A stretch of DNA of 64,000 nucleotides from Mycolicibacterium sp. TY81. Its GTDB lineage: Bacteria; Actinomycetota; Actinomycetes; Mycobacteriales; Mycobacteriaceae. The DNA lies in NCBI RefSeq assembly GCF_018326285.1, contig NZ_AP023362.1, forward strand, positions 4,030,001-4,094,000, written 5' to 3'. Positions 51,699-61,411 of the stretch are shown in pieces; within the stretch, counting starts at the first letter, position 1, and every line of letters begins with the position of its first letter. Both the position numbers and the translations under genes were made by a program. The notes beneath the pieces are model-generated. The model was not told where the DNA came from. It did not search any database and worked only from the letters and a program-made list of their open reading frames with translations.

Positions 51699-53216
51699 CT
51701 ACTTGGCGGTGCGCTTGGGCCGGATCAACGACACCTTGGTCAGGACGTTGTTCATCCGGGCCAGGGCCTTCATCGAGTTGTGGTAGTAGTTGCCGCCCGT
51801 GCCCTTGCTCGTGCGCGGCTCGACGACCGTCTCCTGGCGACAGAACTTGCGGATGCCGTCGGCCCCGCCGAACCGTGCGCCGATGCCCGACGTCTTCCAG
51901 CCACCCATCGGGGCGGTGGTGCACATCAGGTTGGCCAGCACGTCGTTGATGTTGACGGCGCCGCAGTCGAGCTGCAGTGCCACGTCCTTGGCCCGCTGCA
52001 CATCGGCCGAGAACACGGTGGCGCTCAGGCCGTACGGGCTGTCGTTGGCCAGGCGGACCGCCTCACCGACGGTGGCGACCTTCATGATCGGCAGGGTCGG
52101 GCCGAACGTCTCCTCGGTCATGCAGGCCATCGAGTGGTCGACGTCGACGAGCACCGTCGGCGGGTAGAAGCTGCCCGGGCCGTCGGGGCGCTTGCCGCCG
52201 GTCAGCGCGCGAGCGCCGGCCGCCACCGCCTCGTTGACGTGCCGCTCGGTGATGTCCACCTGGCTGGCGTCGATCTGCGCGCCGAGGTGGTAGCCCTCGC
52301 CGGCGCCCACCTTGAGGTTCTGCACCGCCTTGACGACGGCGTCGACGAACGCGTCGTAGGCCGGTTCCAGCACGTAGACGCGCTCGACAGACACGCACGT
52401 CTGCCCGGCGTTGAACATCGCGCCCCAGACCGCGGCGTTGGCGGCCAGCTCGACGTCGGCGTCCTCGAGGACGATCATCGGGTCCTTGCCGCCGAGTTCG
52501 AGGCTGACCGGCGTGAGGCGGCGCGCCGCGCGCTCCATGACCTTGCGGCCGGTGGCCGTCGAGCCGGTGAACTGGATGAAATCGGAGTTGTCGATGACGG
52601 CCTCGGACACCTCACGGGCACCCTGCGCGAGGGCCAACACCTCAGGGGCGCCGGAGTCGGTCCAGCCGCGCAGCAGCAGCTCGGCGGTCAGCGGGGTGCG
52701 CTCGGACGGCTTGAGCAGCACGGCGCAGCCTGCCGCGAGTGCCCCGATGGCGTCCATCAACGCATTGGCCACCGGGTAGTTCCACGGCGCGATGATGCCG
52801 ACCACCGCGCGTGGGCGGTAGTGCACGGTGATCTTCTTGACCGACAGCATGGGCAGCGGGGCCGGCCGGGTGTCGGGCGCCAGCGCCTTCTCCATGGTCT
52901 TGACCACGTACGAGATGATCAGGATCGCCAGCGGGATTTCGGCCTTGGCGTCGACCATCGACTTGCCGGTCTCGCGGATCAGCAGGGCCTCGACCTCGTC
53001 GCGGTGGTCATTGAGCCACACCGCGAAACGGGCCAGCACCTTCGCGCGGCCCTGCGGCCCGCGGGCTTCCCATTCGCGCTGCGCGGCGCGCAGGCCGGCG
53101 GCGATGCGAGGAACGTCGGCCGGGTCCGTCCAGCTCACGGTTCCTGCGATGGCACCCGTGGCGGGGTCGTAGATGGTGCCGGAGCCGGGCGAACGGACGT
53201 CAGACGTAGCGGTCAT
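51699..53216 (-). CDS. Aldehyde dehydrogenase family protein (succinate-semialdehyde/long-chain type)
   Basis: A complete 505-residue aldehyde dehydrogenase. NAD region IIAPWNYPVANALMD, TGSTATGRKVMERAARR, catalytic Glu in LELGGKDPMIVLE and Cys in FNAGQTCVSVERVYV are intact, and PMGGWKTSGIGARFGGADG is the C-terminal family block. The overall pattern resembles GabD2-type enzymes but substrate choice is open. The C-terminus is basic (SLIRPKRTAK), perhaps membrane-associating. ATG 53216 is preferred to an upstream ATG whose codons show no homology. Confidence 0.88.
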   Translation of the reverse strand: MTATSDVRSPGSGTIYDPATGAIAGTVSWTDPADVPRIAAGLRAAQREWEARGPQGRAKVLARFAVWLNDHRDEVEALLIRETGKSMVDAKAEIPLAILIISYVVKTMEKALAPDTRPAPLPMLSVKKITVHYRPRAVVGIIAPWNYPVANALMDAIGALAAGCAVLLKPSERTPLTAELLLRGWTDSGAPEVLALAQGAREVSEAVIDNSDFIQFTGSTATGRKVMERAARRLTPVSLELGGKDPMIVLEDADVELAANAAVWGAMFNAGQTCVSVERVYVLEPAYDAFVDAVVKAVQNLKVGAGEGYHLGAQIDASQVDITERHVNEAVAAGARALTGGKRPDGPGSFYPPTVLVDVDHSMACMTEETFGPTLPIMKVATVGEAVRLANDSPYGLSATVFSADVQRAKDVALQLDCGAVNINDVLANLMCTTAPMGGWKTSGIGARFGGADGIRKFCRQETVVEPRTSKGTGGNYYHNSMKALARMNNVLTKVSLIRPKRTAK

Positions 53217-53297
53217 ACCGCCATCGTAACGACCAGGTGTGACGCGGGTCGCACCCGGCTTGACGCGTGTCAAAACCGAGGCGTACCGCACCGGGCG

Positions 53298-53870
53298 CTA
53301 GAGGATCACGCCAGGGCTTTCCGCGGGGTGGTCGGTGACCAGGCGGGCCGCCAGGCACACCAGACTGGACCCGAACAACAAGGCGCCGACGGTGTCGGTG
53401 AAGTAGTGGTACGTGAAGGCCTGTCCGAGCATGCCCAACGGAACGAAGATGCCGGCCAGCACGCGTGACCACAGCACGGCCCCGGCCGCCAGGACGATGA
53501 CGCCCAGCACCGTCACCATCAGCACGGTGTGTCCGCTGGGATACGCGAGCGCCCCACCTTTGTGACGACCGAACAGCTCCTTCAGGCCGCGCTCGATGAA
53601 CACGGCCAGCTGGGGCGTCAACGCGATGACCGCGGCCAGACGCCAGCGCTTGTGCCACAACGCGATTCCCACCGCGATCACCAGCATCACCATGAGCACA
53701 CGCGGGTCGGTGAAGAACAGCAGCCAGCCGGTATACGGCTGGCCGTCCCGGCCCGCGTCCTGAAAGACGTCATCGACGGGCGTCGAGGCCTTGCCCACAC
53801 CCCAGCCCAACAGGGCCATCAGCCCCAGCCCGACTGGCGGCCACCAGCGGACGAACTTCTCGGTTGTCAT
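53298..53870 (-). CDS. Phosphatase PAP2 family protein
   Basis: A 190-residue membrane phosphatase with about five helices. The acid-phosphatase motifs are KELFGRHKGGALAYPSGHT (PSGH; the first motif has RH rather than RP) and FTYHYFTDTVGALLFG (HxxxD). It probably dephosphorylates lipid phosphates such as polyprenyl diphosphate or phosphatidic acid on the outer face. The start overlaps the DinB-like stop (ATGA), so the two are co-translated. Confidence 0.87.
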   Translation of the reverse strand: MTTEKFVRWWPPVGLGLMALLGWGVGKASTPVDDVFQDAGRDGQPYTGWLLFFTDPRVLMVMLVIAVGIALWHKRWRLAAVIALTPQLAVFIERGLKELFGRHKGGALAYPSGHTVLMVTVLGVIVLAAGAVLWSRVLAGIFVPLGMLGQAFTYHYFTDTVGALLFGSSLVCLAARLVTDHPAESPGVIL

Positions 53871-54400
53871 CTGTGGGCGGCGATGCCCCGTACATACGCG
53901 GCCTGCCCGAGGTGCTGCGCGCAGTCGTCGACGATGCTCACCAGCCGCGCACTCGCGGTGACCGGAGGATTCCAGCGTCGGTCGACGATCCGCTCGAGGT
54001 CCTCGGCAGTCACGCCCGCGACATATTCGAGCGTCACCTTGTGCACCGCGCGGTAGTAGCCGACCAGCAACTCGACCGGCGGCCGCACCTTGCCGACGTC
54101 CTCGGCGGTGTGGCCGTATCCGATGTCATAACCGGGCGCGTCGCTCTTCGGCAGGTCGAGCGCGAACCGCTGCTCCCAGCCGGCACTCGTCCACACCTGG
54201 TCGATGCCCGCGACCTCGCACAGCTGCATGTCCTGGCACCGCGCACTGTGCCACAGCAGCCAGGCGATGCTGTTGGCCTCCGGCGTCGGCCGCCACAGCG
54301 ACACCTCTTCGGTCAGGCCGTCGGTGACCTCGTCGACGTGCTCGATGAGCCGAGTGAACGAGTCGCGCAACAGTTCCCGCGCCGCAGCGGTATCAGACAT
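53867..54400 (-). CDS. DinB/DUF664 family protein
   Basis: A 177-residue four-helix-bundle protein of the DinB/mycothiol-dependent metalloenzyme superfamily. Candidate metal-binding histidines are in LLWHSARCQDMQL and in IVDDCAQHLGQAAYVRG, with a third possibly in YGHTAEDVG. Such proteins often use mycothiol for detoxification, which fits an mshA-bearing genome, but the substrate is unknown. ATG 54400 gives the family length. Confidence 0.85.
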   Translation of the reverse strand: MSDTAAARELLRDSFTRLIEHVDEVTDGLTEEVSLWRPTPEANSIAWLLWHSARCQDMQLCEVAGIDQVWTSAGWEQRFALDLPKSDAPGYDIGYGHTAEDVGKVRPPVELLVGYYRAVHKVTLEYVAGVTAEDLERIVDRRWNPPVTASARLVSIVDDCAQHLGQAAYVRGIAAHR

Positions 54401-54426
54401 ATCGCCGACGCTACCGGAGCGCACCG

Positions 54427-54810
54427 CTACCCGGCTGCGCCATGGAAGACCGCCTCGACATTGTTGCCGTCGGGGTCGCGGACGAAGGCCCCGAAGTAGC
54501 CGGGGTGGTACTCGGGCCACAGCCGGGGCGCGTGCAACGACTCGGCGCCGAGCTCGACGGCCGCGTCGTGGAACGCGGTGACCGCATCGGTGTCCGCGGC
54601 CTGGAAGGCGACGTGCACCTCACGGTTCGGACCCGAGGCCTCCCCCGCGCTGGCATCGGCGATCCAGAAGTCCGGCTTGCCGTCGCGGCCGTAACCGATG
54701 GCGACACCGAAATCCAGCTGCCGACTGAAGCCGAGCACGCCGAGCACGGCGTCATAGAACTGCTGGGACTTGGCCCAGTCACTGCAGTTGATACCGAAAT
54801 GGTCGATCAT
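54427..54810 (-). CDS. VOC (glyoxalase/bleomycin resistance) family protein
   Basis: A 127-residue vicinal-oxygen-chelate protein. MIDHFGINCSDWAKSQQFYD opens the first beta-alpha-beta-beta-beta unit, and REVHVAFQAADTDAVTAFHD and GAFVRDPDGNNVEAVFHG close the second. Candidate metal ligands are H4, H in VHVAF and E in NVEAVF. It could be a thiol-dependent isomerase or dioxygenase. ATG at 54810 begins precisely at the fold. Confidence 0.85.
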   Translation of the reverse strand: MIDHFGINCSDWAKSQQFYDAVLGVLGFSRQLDFGVAIGYGRDGKPDFWIADASAGEASGPNREVHVAFQAADTDAVTAFHDAAVELGAESLHAPRLWPEYHPGYFGAFVRDPDGNNVEAVFHGAAG

Positions 54811-54889
54811 GCCCAGATCGTGCCACGGGGCACCGACAACGCCGGAGCGACGAACCCGCATGGGTCCGCCGCTCCGAGCGTCGGTCGTG

Positions 54890-55501
54890 TCAGTTGTCGG
54901 CCAGGGTGCGGTAGAGCGCCTTCTTGGCCTCGGCGACCGCGGCGGACAGCGTGCTGACCGCCGTCTTCAGATCGGCCTTCTGCGCGTCGTTTCCGGTGAA
55001 CTTGATCGTGCGCGCCAGCCCGGCGAGCTCGAACAAATCCTTGCGCAGCTTGATGACATCGCCGAACTTGCCCGCCTGCCCGAGGAACGCCTGCACCGTC
55101 TCGCTGCTGACACCGCGCCAGGCGAGCAGCTGCTCACCGAACTCGGTCAGCGTCGCGACGCCGTCCTCGACCGTGGCCACACCACGAGCCGCGAGCAGCG
55201 AGATGACGAACTCGACCTTGTCCACCGGAGGGGTGAATGCGCCGTCGGTGATCTCCGAAACCCGCTGCGAGAGCTGCTCGGCCGTGGCCGGGCCTTCCTG
55301 TAGTAGCGCGGCCGCGGCAATCGCGGCACGCTTGAGACGACCCTTGAAGAAGTGGTGCCCGGCACCCGGCCCGAAGCCGCCGCCGAAACCGCCACCGAAG
55401 CCGGGCCCGCAGGCACCGGGACCACCCGCGCCCGGACCGAAGCCCCCGAATCCGGGGCCGAAGCCCCCACCGAAACCGGGGCCGAAACCAGCTGAGAACA
55501 T
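54890..55501 (-). CDS. PadR-like regulator with Gly-Phe-Pro-rich N-terminal repeats
   Basis: 203 residues. Residues 1 to about 48 are built almost wholly of GFGPGFGG-type repeats. Residues about 55-125 form a PadR-like winged HTH (LKRAAIAAAALLQEGPATAE, LSQRVSEITDGAFTPPVDKV, GVATVEDGVATLTEFGEQLL). The C-terminal about 75 residues are a helical dimerisation region. Actinobacterial PadR proteins often have Gly/Pro-rich leaders, but this one is unusually regular. AAAGGAAA precedes ATG 55501, and an inverted repeat upstream may be its operator. Confidence 0.8.
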   Translation of the reverse strand: MFSAGFGPGFGGGFGPGFGGFGPGAGGPGACGPGFGGGFGGGFGPGAGHHFFKGRLKRAAIAAAALLQEGPATAEQLSQRVSEITDGAFTPPVDKVEFVISLLAARGVATVEDGVATLTEFGEQLLAWRGVSSETVQAFLGQAGKFGDVIKLRKDLFELAGLARTIKFTGNDAQKADLKTAVSTLSAAVAEAKKALYRTLADN

Positions 55502-55522
55502 CGCATTTCCTTTCGTTGTTGT

Positions 55523-55553
55523 CGATGCATCTTGTACCTATCACGATACATCG
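55523..55553. promoter_or_regulatory. Candidate PadR-like operator
   Basis: CGATGCATC (55523-55531) and GATACATCG (55545-55553) are inverted repeats at 8 of 9 positions with a 13-base spacer, containing the ATG..CAT half-sites typical of PadR operators. They lie 22 bases before the regulator's start, so autorepression is plausible. Confidence 0.45.
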
Positions 55554-55623
55554 GTTTTGCAATGCCTAGCCGTTCTAACTTCAACTCAAAGCCAACTCAC
55601 AGATCTGATGACGACCTGAGTCG

Positions 55624-55629
55624 TACGTT
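55624..55629 (+). promoter_or_regulatory. -10 element for the amidohydrolase gene (leaderless)
   Basis: TACGTT ends six bases before the ATG at 55636. Confidence 0.4.
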
Positions 55630-55635
55630 GTTCAC

Positions 55636-57372
55636 ATGAACGCAGCGGGCGTCGCCTACGACATCGTCATTCGCAACGGACTCATCGCCGACGGGTTGGG
55701 CGGCGCACCCTTCCGGGGCGATGTCGCAGTTCAGGACGGGTTGATCGCAGCCGTGGGCACGGTCGACGGCACCGGCGCCCGGGAGATCGACGCCACCGGC
55801 CTGCTCGTCACCCCCGGCTTCGTCGACCTGCACACGCACTACGACGGACAGGCCATCTGGTCCGACCGGATGACCCCGTCTTCCGCTCACGGCGTAACAA
55901 CCGCCGTCATGGGTAACTGCGGCGTCGGCTTCGCGCCCTGCCGCCCCGACGACCACGACGTGCTCGTCGACGTGATGGCCGGCGTCGAGGACATCCCCGG
56001 TGTCGTGATGGTCGACGGACTGCCCTGGACGTGGGAGACCTTCCCCGAATTCCTCGATGCCGTCGAGGCGCGGCACCGGGATATCGATGTGGCCGCGTTC
56101 CTCCCGCACTCGCCGCTGCGGGTGTACGTCATGGGCCGGCGCGGCGTCGACCGCGAGCCCGCCACCCCCGAAGACCTGGCCCTGATGCGCAAGCTCGCGG
56201 CCGAGGCCGTGGAGTGCGGCGCGCTGGGCTTCGCGTCGTCGCGGCTGACGCTGCACAAAACCTCTGGCGGACAGCCCATTCCGAGCCACGACGCGGCACA
56301 GGTCGAGATCGAAGCCATCGCCCGCGGCGTCGCGGACGGCGGCGGCGGACTGATCCAGTTCGTGCCCGACCTGCTGGCCGGTGACTACGAGGTCGCGCTG
56401 AAAACCGTCTTCGACGTCGCGGCCGACGTCGGCCTGCCGGTGACGTTCACCCTGGCCGTCGGCAATGCCGGGCCGGCCACATTCGAGGACGCGCTGCGGA
56501 TGGTCGAGAAGGCCAACACCGACGGCGGGTCGATCTCGGCGCAGATTTTCCCGCGCCCCATCGGCCTCGTCATCGGCCTGGAGTTGTCCGGCAATCCGTT
56601 CGTGCTGTACCCGTCGTACCGCGAGATCGCCGACCTACCGCTGGCCGAGCGCGTCGCCGAGATGCGCAAACCCGAAGTACGCCAACGCATCCTGAACGAC
56701 ACGGCGGCCGCCGACGGACACCCGCTGATGTTCGCGGTGCAGGCGTGGGACTACATGTTCCCCCTCGGCACTCCCCCGAATTACGAACCGGCACCGTCGG
56801 ATTCGATCGCCGCGCGCGCCGCCGCCCGCGGCGTCAGCCCGCTCGAGGAGGCCTACGACCGCGTCCTCGACGACGACGGCCACGCCATGCTGCTCGTCAC
56901 CCTCGCCAACTTCCGTGACGGTTCCCTCGACACCGTGGCCGAACTGATCCAGCGCGACGACGTCATCCTCGGCCTCGGTGACGGTGGCGCACACTACGGA
57001 ATGATCTGCGACGCATCGTTTCCCACCTATCTGCTGACGCACTGGGTGCGCGACCGCGCCGCCGGCCGGCTGGACCTGGCGCACGCCGTCAAGGAACTGA
57101 CGTCGGTACCGGCGCGCGTCGCGGGCCTGAACGACCGCGGCAGAATCGCGGTGGGCTACAAGGCCGATCTCAACGTGATCGACCACGACGCGCTGACGCT
57201 GCACAAGCCGACCATCGAACACGACCTGCCCGCCGGTGGGCGCCGCCTGGACCAGACCGCCGACGGCTACGTCGCGACCATCGTGTCCGGCGAGATCATC
57301 GCGGAGAACGGGGTACCCACGGCGGCCCGGCCGGGTCGGTTGGTGCGCGGCCGGCAACCCGCGCCGGCGTGA
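55636..57372 (+). CDS. N-acyl-D-amino-acid deacylase family amidohydrolase
   Basis: A 578-residue metal-dependent hydrolase of the D-aminoacylase branch. VTPGFVDLHTHYDGQAIWSD carries the HxH metal motif, TAVMGNCGVGFAP the family-specific Cys, and ILGLGDGGAHYGMICDASFP the late Asp. The small beta-sandwich is formed by both termini (YDIVIRNGLIADGLGG; GRIAVGYKADLNVID). It probably deacylates N-acyl-D-amino acids or opens a related cyclic amide. It is cytosolic, and is followed 21 bases later by the flavin-split-barrel gene. Confidence 0.88.
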   Translation: MNAAGVAYDIVIRNGLIADGLGGAPFRGDVAVQDGLIAAVGTVDGTGAREIDATGLLVTPGFVDLHTHYDGQAIWSDRMTPSSAHGVTTAVMGNCGVGFAPCRPDDHDVLVDVMAGVEDIPGVVMVDGLPWTWETFPEFLDAVEARHRDIDVAAFLPHSPLRVYVMGRRGVDREPATPEDLALMRKLAAEAVECGALGFASSRLTLHKTSGGQPIPSHDAAQVEIEAIARGVADGGGGLIQFVPDLLAGDYEVALKTVFDVAADVGLPVTFTLAVGNAGPATFEDALRMVEKANTDGGSISAQIFPRPIGLVIGLELSGNPFVLYPSYREIADLPLAERVAEMRKPEVRQRILNDTAAADGHPLMFAVQAWDYMFPLGTPPNYEPAPSDSIAARAAARGVSPLEEAYDRVLDDDGHAMLLVTLANFRDGSLDTVAELIQRDDVILGLGDGGAHYGMICDASFPTYLLTHWVRDRAAGRLDLAHAVKELTSVPARVAGLNDRGRIAVGYKADLNVIDHDALTLHKPTIEHDLPAGGRRLDQTADGYVATIVSGEIIAENGVPTAARPGRLVRGRQPAPA

Positions 57373-57381
57373 GCGGCGACC

Positions 57382-57387
57382 TATCCT
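57382..57387 (+). promoter_or_regulatory. -10 element for the flavin-split-barrel gene (leaderless)
   Basis: TATCCT ends six bases before the ATG at 57394. Confidence 0.4.
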
Positions 57388-57393
57388 GGCCTC

Positions 57394-57744
57394 ATGAGTG
57401 TGAAGGTGGATCTGGAAAAACTCGGCGACACCTTGGCCGACTTCCCGTTCGGCTTTCTGATCACCGTCGGTGACGATTTCCGCCCGCACACGGTGGCCGT
57501 CGTCCCGGCGTTCGACGGCGGCGCGGTGACGATCGAGCCCGTCGGAAACACCACCCAGCGCAATATCGGCGCCCACCCTGCCGTGACGGTGCTGTGGCCG
57601 CCGAAAGAACCCACCGGCTACTCGCTGATCGTCGACGGGACCGCCGAAGCCACCGACACCGGCCTGCGCGTGGTGCCCACCCGCGCGGTGCTGCATCGCA
57701 GCCCCGAAGGCGTTCACGACTGCGTGTCACTCAAGGAGACCTGA
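57394..57744 (+). CDS. Pyridoxamine 5'-phosphate oxidase-like (FMN/F420 split-barrel) protein
   Basis: A 116-residue split-barrel protein. LADFPFGFLITVGDDFRPHT, VEPVGNTTQRNIGAHPAVTVL (read here as IEPVGNTTQRNIGAHPAVTV) and GYSLIVDGTAEAT form the half-barrel typical of FMN- or F420-binding oxidoreductases. It is shorter than true PdxH and lacks its C-terminal part, so a deazaflavin-type or orphan role is more likely. Its stop codon is followed at once by the 13-base motif of the DUF559-type gene. Confidence 0.83.
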   Translation: MSVKVDLEKLGDTLADFPFGFLITVGDDFRPHTVAVVPAFDGGAVTIEPVGNTTQRNIGAHPAVTVLWPPKEPTGYSLIVDGTAEATDTGLRVVPTRAVLHRSPEGVHDCVSLKET

Positions 57745-57757
57745 GTTATCCACAGGC
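57745..57757 (-). promoter_or_regulatory. 13-base motif GTTATCCACAGGC upstream of DUF559-type gene 2
   Basis: The exact reverse complement of the motif at 12395-12407, again exactly 49 bases before the start codon (57807). It contains a consensus DnaA box, TTATCCACA. It starts on the base after the upstream stop codon. Confidence 0.6.
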
Positions 57758-57806
57758 TGACGATCGGGTACTACCGTCGCCCATCGTTGTCGGCTGCTAT
57801 TGAGCG

Positions 57807-58619
57807 ATGGGGGAAATAGAACAACTGGCGGCTGCGAACGGCGGGGTGGTGTCCGCGGCGCAACTGCGCGCCGCGGGAATGCCGCGCCCAGCTGGCTGGC
57901 TGCCGGTGCGGCGCGGCTGGTATGCCGGCCCCTCCGCAAACCCGCAGGTCGTCCGCGCGGTCTCCGCCGGTGGCATTTTGAGCTGTGTCTCTGTGCTACG
58001 CCACTACGGCGTCTGGGTGCCCGATTCTGGTTTGCATGTCCGGTATTCGAGGCGGGCACGCCAATCCCGCCCAAGAGTTCGGTCCTGCCAGCCGTACCGC
58101 CTCGATCCACCCATCGTCGGAGCCATCGACCCGATCGACATTGCCGTCGCGTCGGCGGCGCACTGCCTGGACACTGAGGGGCTGATCGTCGTCCTGGACT
58201 CGATGCTGAACAAACAAATGATCGAGATGGCCGACGCGCGGGACATTGTGTCGACATCGCGCTTTGCGCATCTGAACCTGGCCGAGCGATTGGACCCGAA
58301 GAGCGAATCGGGCACGGAGACGATGATCCGATTACGCTTGCGCGCCTTGGGGATCCACCTACAAACCCAAGTGGACATTCCGGGAGTGGGCCGCGTCGAC
58401 CTTTTGGTGGGCGACCGACTGATCATCGAAGCCGACAGCCGTGAGCACCATCTGTCCAAGTATCAGCCCGACCGGACGAGGGACAGGGTGGCCGTCGGCT
58501 TGGGGTTCCTGGCCATGCGACTGACCCATGAGGACGTTGTCTACCGCTGGGATCTGATCCTGGAGGACATTCTGTCGGTGGTCCGCAGGGGTGCACATCA
58601 CGGCACGATCGCAATGTGA
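57807..58619 (+). CDS. DUF559/Vsr-like endonuclease-fold protein with AbiEi-like N-terminus, copy 2
   Basis: A 270-residue protein. The N-terminal winged-helix part (EIEQLAAANGGVVSAAQLRA, GWLPVRRGWYAGP) is AbiEi-like, the middle has ILSCVSVLRHYGVWVPDSGL, and the C-terminal nuclease-like core is ESGTETMIRLRLRALG, GRVDLLVGDRLIIEADSREHH and GLGFLAMRLTHEDVV. In the core EADSREHH the usual VDGxxHH is altered, so activity is uncertain. Domain order is as in the gene at 12457, but sequence identity looks low. It is convergent with groEL2, with inverted repeats in the gap. Confidence 0.8.
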   Translation: MGEIEQLAAANGGVVSAAQLRAAGMPRPAGWLPVRRGWYAGPSANPQVVRAVSAGGILSCVSVLRHYGVWVPDSGLHVRYSRRARQSRPRVRSCQPYRLDPPIVGAIDPIDIAVASAAHCLDTEGLIVVLDSMLNKQMIEMADARDIVSTSRFAHLNLAERLDPKSESGTETMIRLRLRALGIHLQTQVDIPGVGRVDLLVGDRLIIEADSREHHLSKYQPDRTRDRVAVGLGFLAMRLTHEDVVYRWDLILEDILSVVRRGAHHGTIAM

Positions 58620-58673
58620 CGCTGGCAGCGTCACCATCGCAAATACGACCATGGCGGCGCTGTCAGCGTCACA
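58615..58673. repeat. Inverted repeats between DUF559 gene 2 and groEL2
   Basis: GTGACGCT-GGC-AGCGTCAC (58616-58634) is a compact hairpin that includes the upstream TGA. The same arm recurs inverted at 58658-58673, so TGTGACGCTG-CAGCG also forms a larger inverted repeat with one mismatch. Alternative foldings at a convergent junction. Confidence 0.6.
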
Positions 58674-58676
58674 CAA

Positions 58677-58709
58677 GAAAAGGCCCGGCCTCCGAAGAGA
58701 CCGGGCCTT
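58677..58709 (-). terminator. Intrinsic terminator of groEL2
   Basis: AAGGCCCGG at 58680-58688 pairs with 58701-58709. Read on the minus strand, the stem is followed by TTTTCTTGTG. It lies 17 bases after the groEL2 stop. Confidence 0.75.
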
Positions 58710-58725
58710 CCCGAAAGAGCTGGAC

Positions 58726-60462
<1,737 letters not shown>

Positions 60463-60489
60463 CTAGCACTCACCTATCGAGAGTGCCAA
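60463..60489 (-). promoter_or_regulatory. CIRCE operator 1 (HrcA site) of groEL2
   Basis: CTAGCACTC-N9-GAGTGCCAA, two mismatches from the CIRCE consensus at the outer ends. On the minus strand its TTGGCA and the following TAGGTC could be the -35 and -10, so HrcA would cover the promoter. Confidence 0.85.
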
Positions 60490-60496
60490 CGTCTTT

Positions 60497-60523
60497 TTAG
60501 CACTCAGGCAGGGCGAGTGCAAG
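60497..60523 (-). promoter_or_regulatory. CIRCE operator 2 (HrcA site) of groEL2
   Basis: TTAGCACTC-N9-GAGTGCAAG, 7 bases beyond CIRCE 1. Two adjacent sites allow cooperative HrcA binding. Confidence 0.85.
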
Positions 60524-60564
60524 GTTGTTCGCCATCCGCGCAGGCACCGCTTCGCGGCCGGAAA

Positions 60565-61401
60565 TCAGGACGCCGACCGGTACTGCGCCACCTGCGCCGC
60601 GTAATCGTCGAGCAGGCGCAGCGATTCGTCCTTGCCGACCGACGGCAGGAACAACCCGAGCTGGCCGAAGCCGAGGTCTTCAGCGGTACGCCAGTAGTCC
60701 GGTTTCAGGGGTGCACCGAACATCGCGAGTGGCACGTCGTAGTCCGCGCCCGAGCGCAACTGCGCCGTTCGTTCCACCAGCACGTCCCTGGGGAAAGGAT
60801 TCGAAATCCAGCCCGCACGGTGACGCAGCACCCGCTTGACGGTGGCATCGGAGTTGCCGCCGACATAGATGGGGGGATGCGGTTTCCGGACCGGCTTGGG
60901 CCGGCAGTACGACGCGTCGAAGTTGACGAATTTGCCGTGATATTCGGCGGGCTCGGTGGTCCACAGCGCCGTGATGGCTTCGATGCTCTCGTCCAGCCGG
61001 GCACCCCGGGTTTTCGGATCGGTGCCGTGGTCCCGCATCTCCTCCAGATTCCAGCCGGCACCGACGCCGAAGATGAACCGGCCACCGGAGATGAGATCGA
61101 TGCTGGCGGCCTCTTTGGCCGTGTGGATCGGATCCCGCTGGATGAGCAGGGCGATGCCGGTGAACAGCTCGATGGTCGACGTCACCGCCGCCGCGGCGGC
61201 AAGCGTCACGAACGGGTCGAGCGTGTTGTAGTACCAGGGCGGCAGCTCTCCACCGTTCGGATACGGCGTCTCACGGCTCGCGGGAATGTGACTGTGCTCG
61301 GCGACGATGAGCGACGCGAAGCCGCGCTCTTCGATCGCGCGGGCCAGCGAAACCGGATCAATACTGTCGTCATCGACGAAGGTCGAGATCCCGAACTTCA
61401 T
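60565..61401 (-). CDS. LLM class F420-dependent oxidoreductase
   Basis: A 278-residue luciferase-like TIM-barrel enzyme. MKFGISTFVDDD start, EHSHIPASRETPYPNGGELP, LLIQRDPIHTAKEAASIDLI, SGGRFIFGVGAGWNLEEMRD and KPHPPIYVGGNSD are the standard F420-binding blocks. It reduces or oxidises an unknown small molecule with coenzyme F420 in the cytosol. It lies 10 bases downstream of the TetR gene on the same strand, so the regulator may control it. Confidence 0.9.
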   Translation of the reverse strand: MKFGISTFVDDDSIDPVSLARAIEERGFASLIVAEHSHIPASRETPYPNGGELPPWYYNTLDPFVTLAAAAAVTSTIELFTGIALLIQRDPIHTAKEAASIDLISGGRFIFGVGAGWNLEEMRDHGTDPKTRGARLDESIEAITALWTTEPAEYHGKFVNFDASYCRPKPVRKPHPPIYVGGNSDATVKRVLRHRAGWISNPFPRDVLVERTAQLRSGADYDVPLAMFGAPLKPDYWRTAEDLGFGQLGLFLPSVGKDESLRLLDDYAAQVAQYRSAS

Positions 61402-61411
61402 ACGGGCGACG

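Noticed and set aside
55340..55500. CCGAAGCCGCCGCCGAA-type tandem units as a minisatellite
   Set aside because: They encode the Gly-Phe-Pro leader of the PadR-like regulator, with a proper start codon and ribosome site.
57745..57757. DnaA boxes as evidence of a replication origin
   Set aside because: Only single boxes occur, 45 kb apart, with no dnaA, dnaN or AT-rich unwinding region; the fixed spacing to DUF559-type genes is the better explanation for interest.
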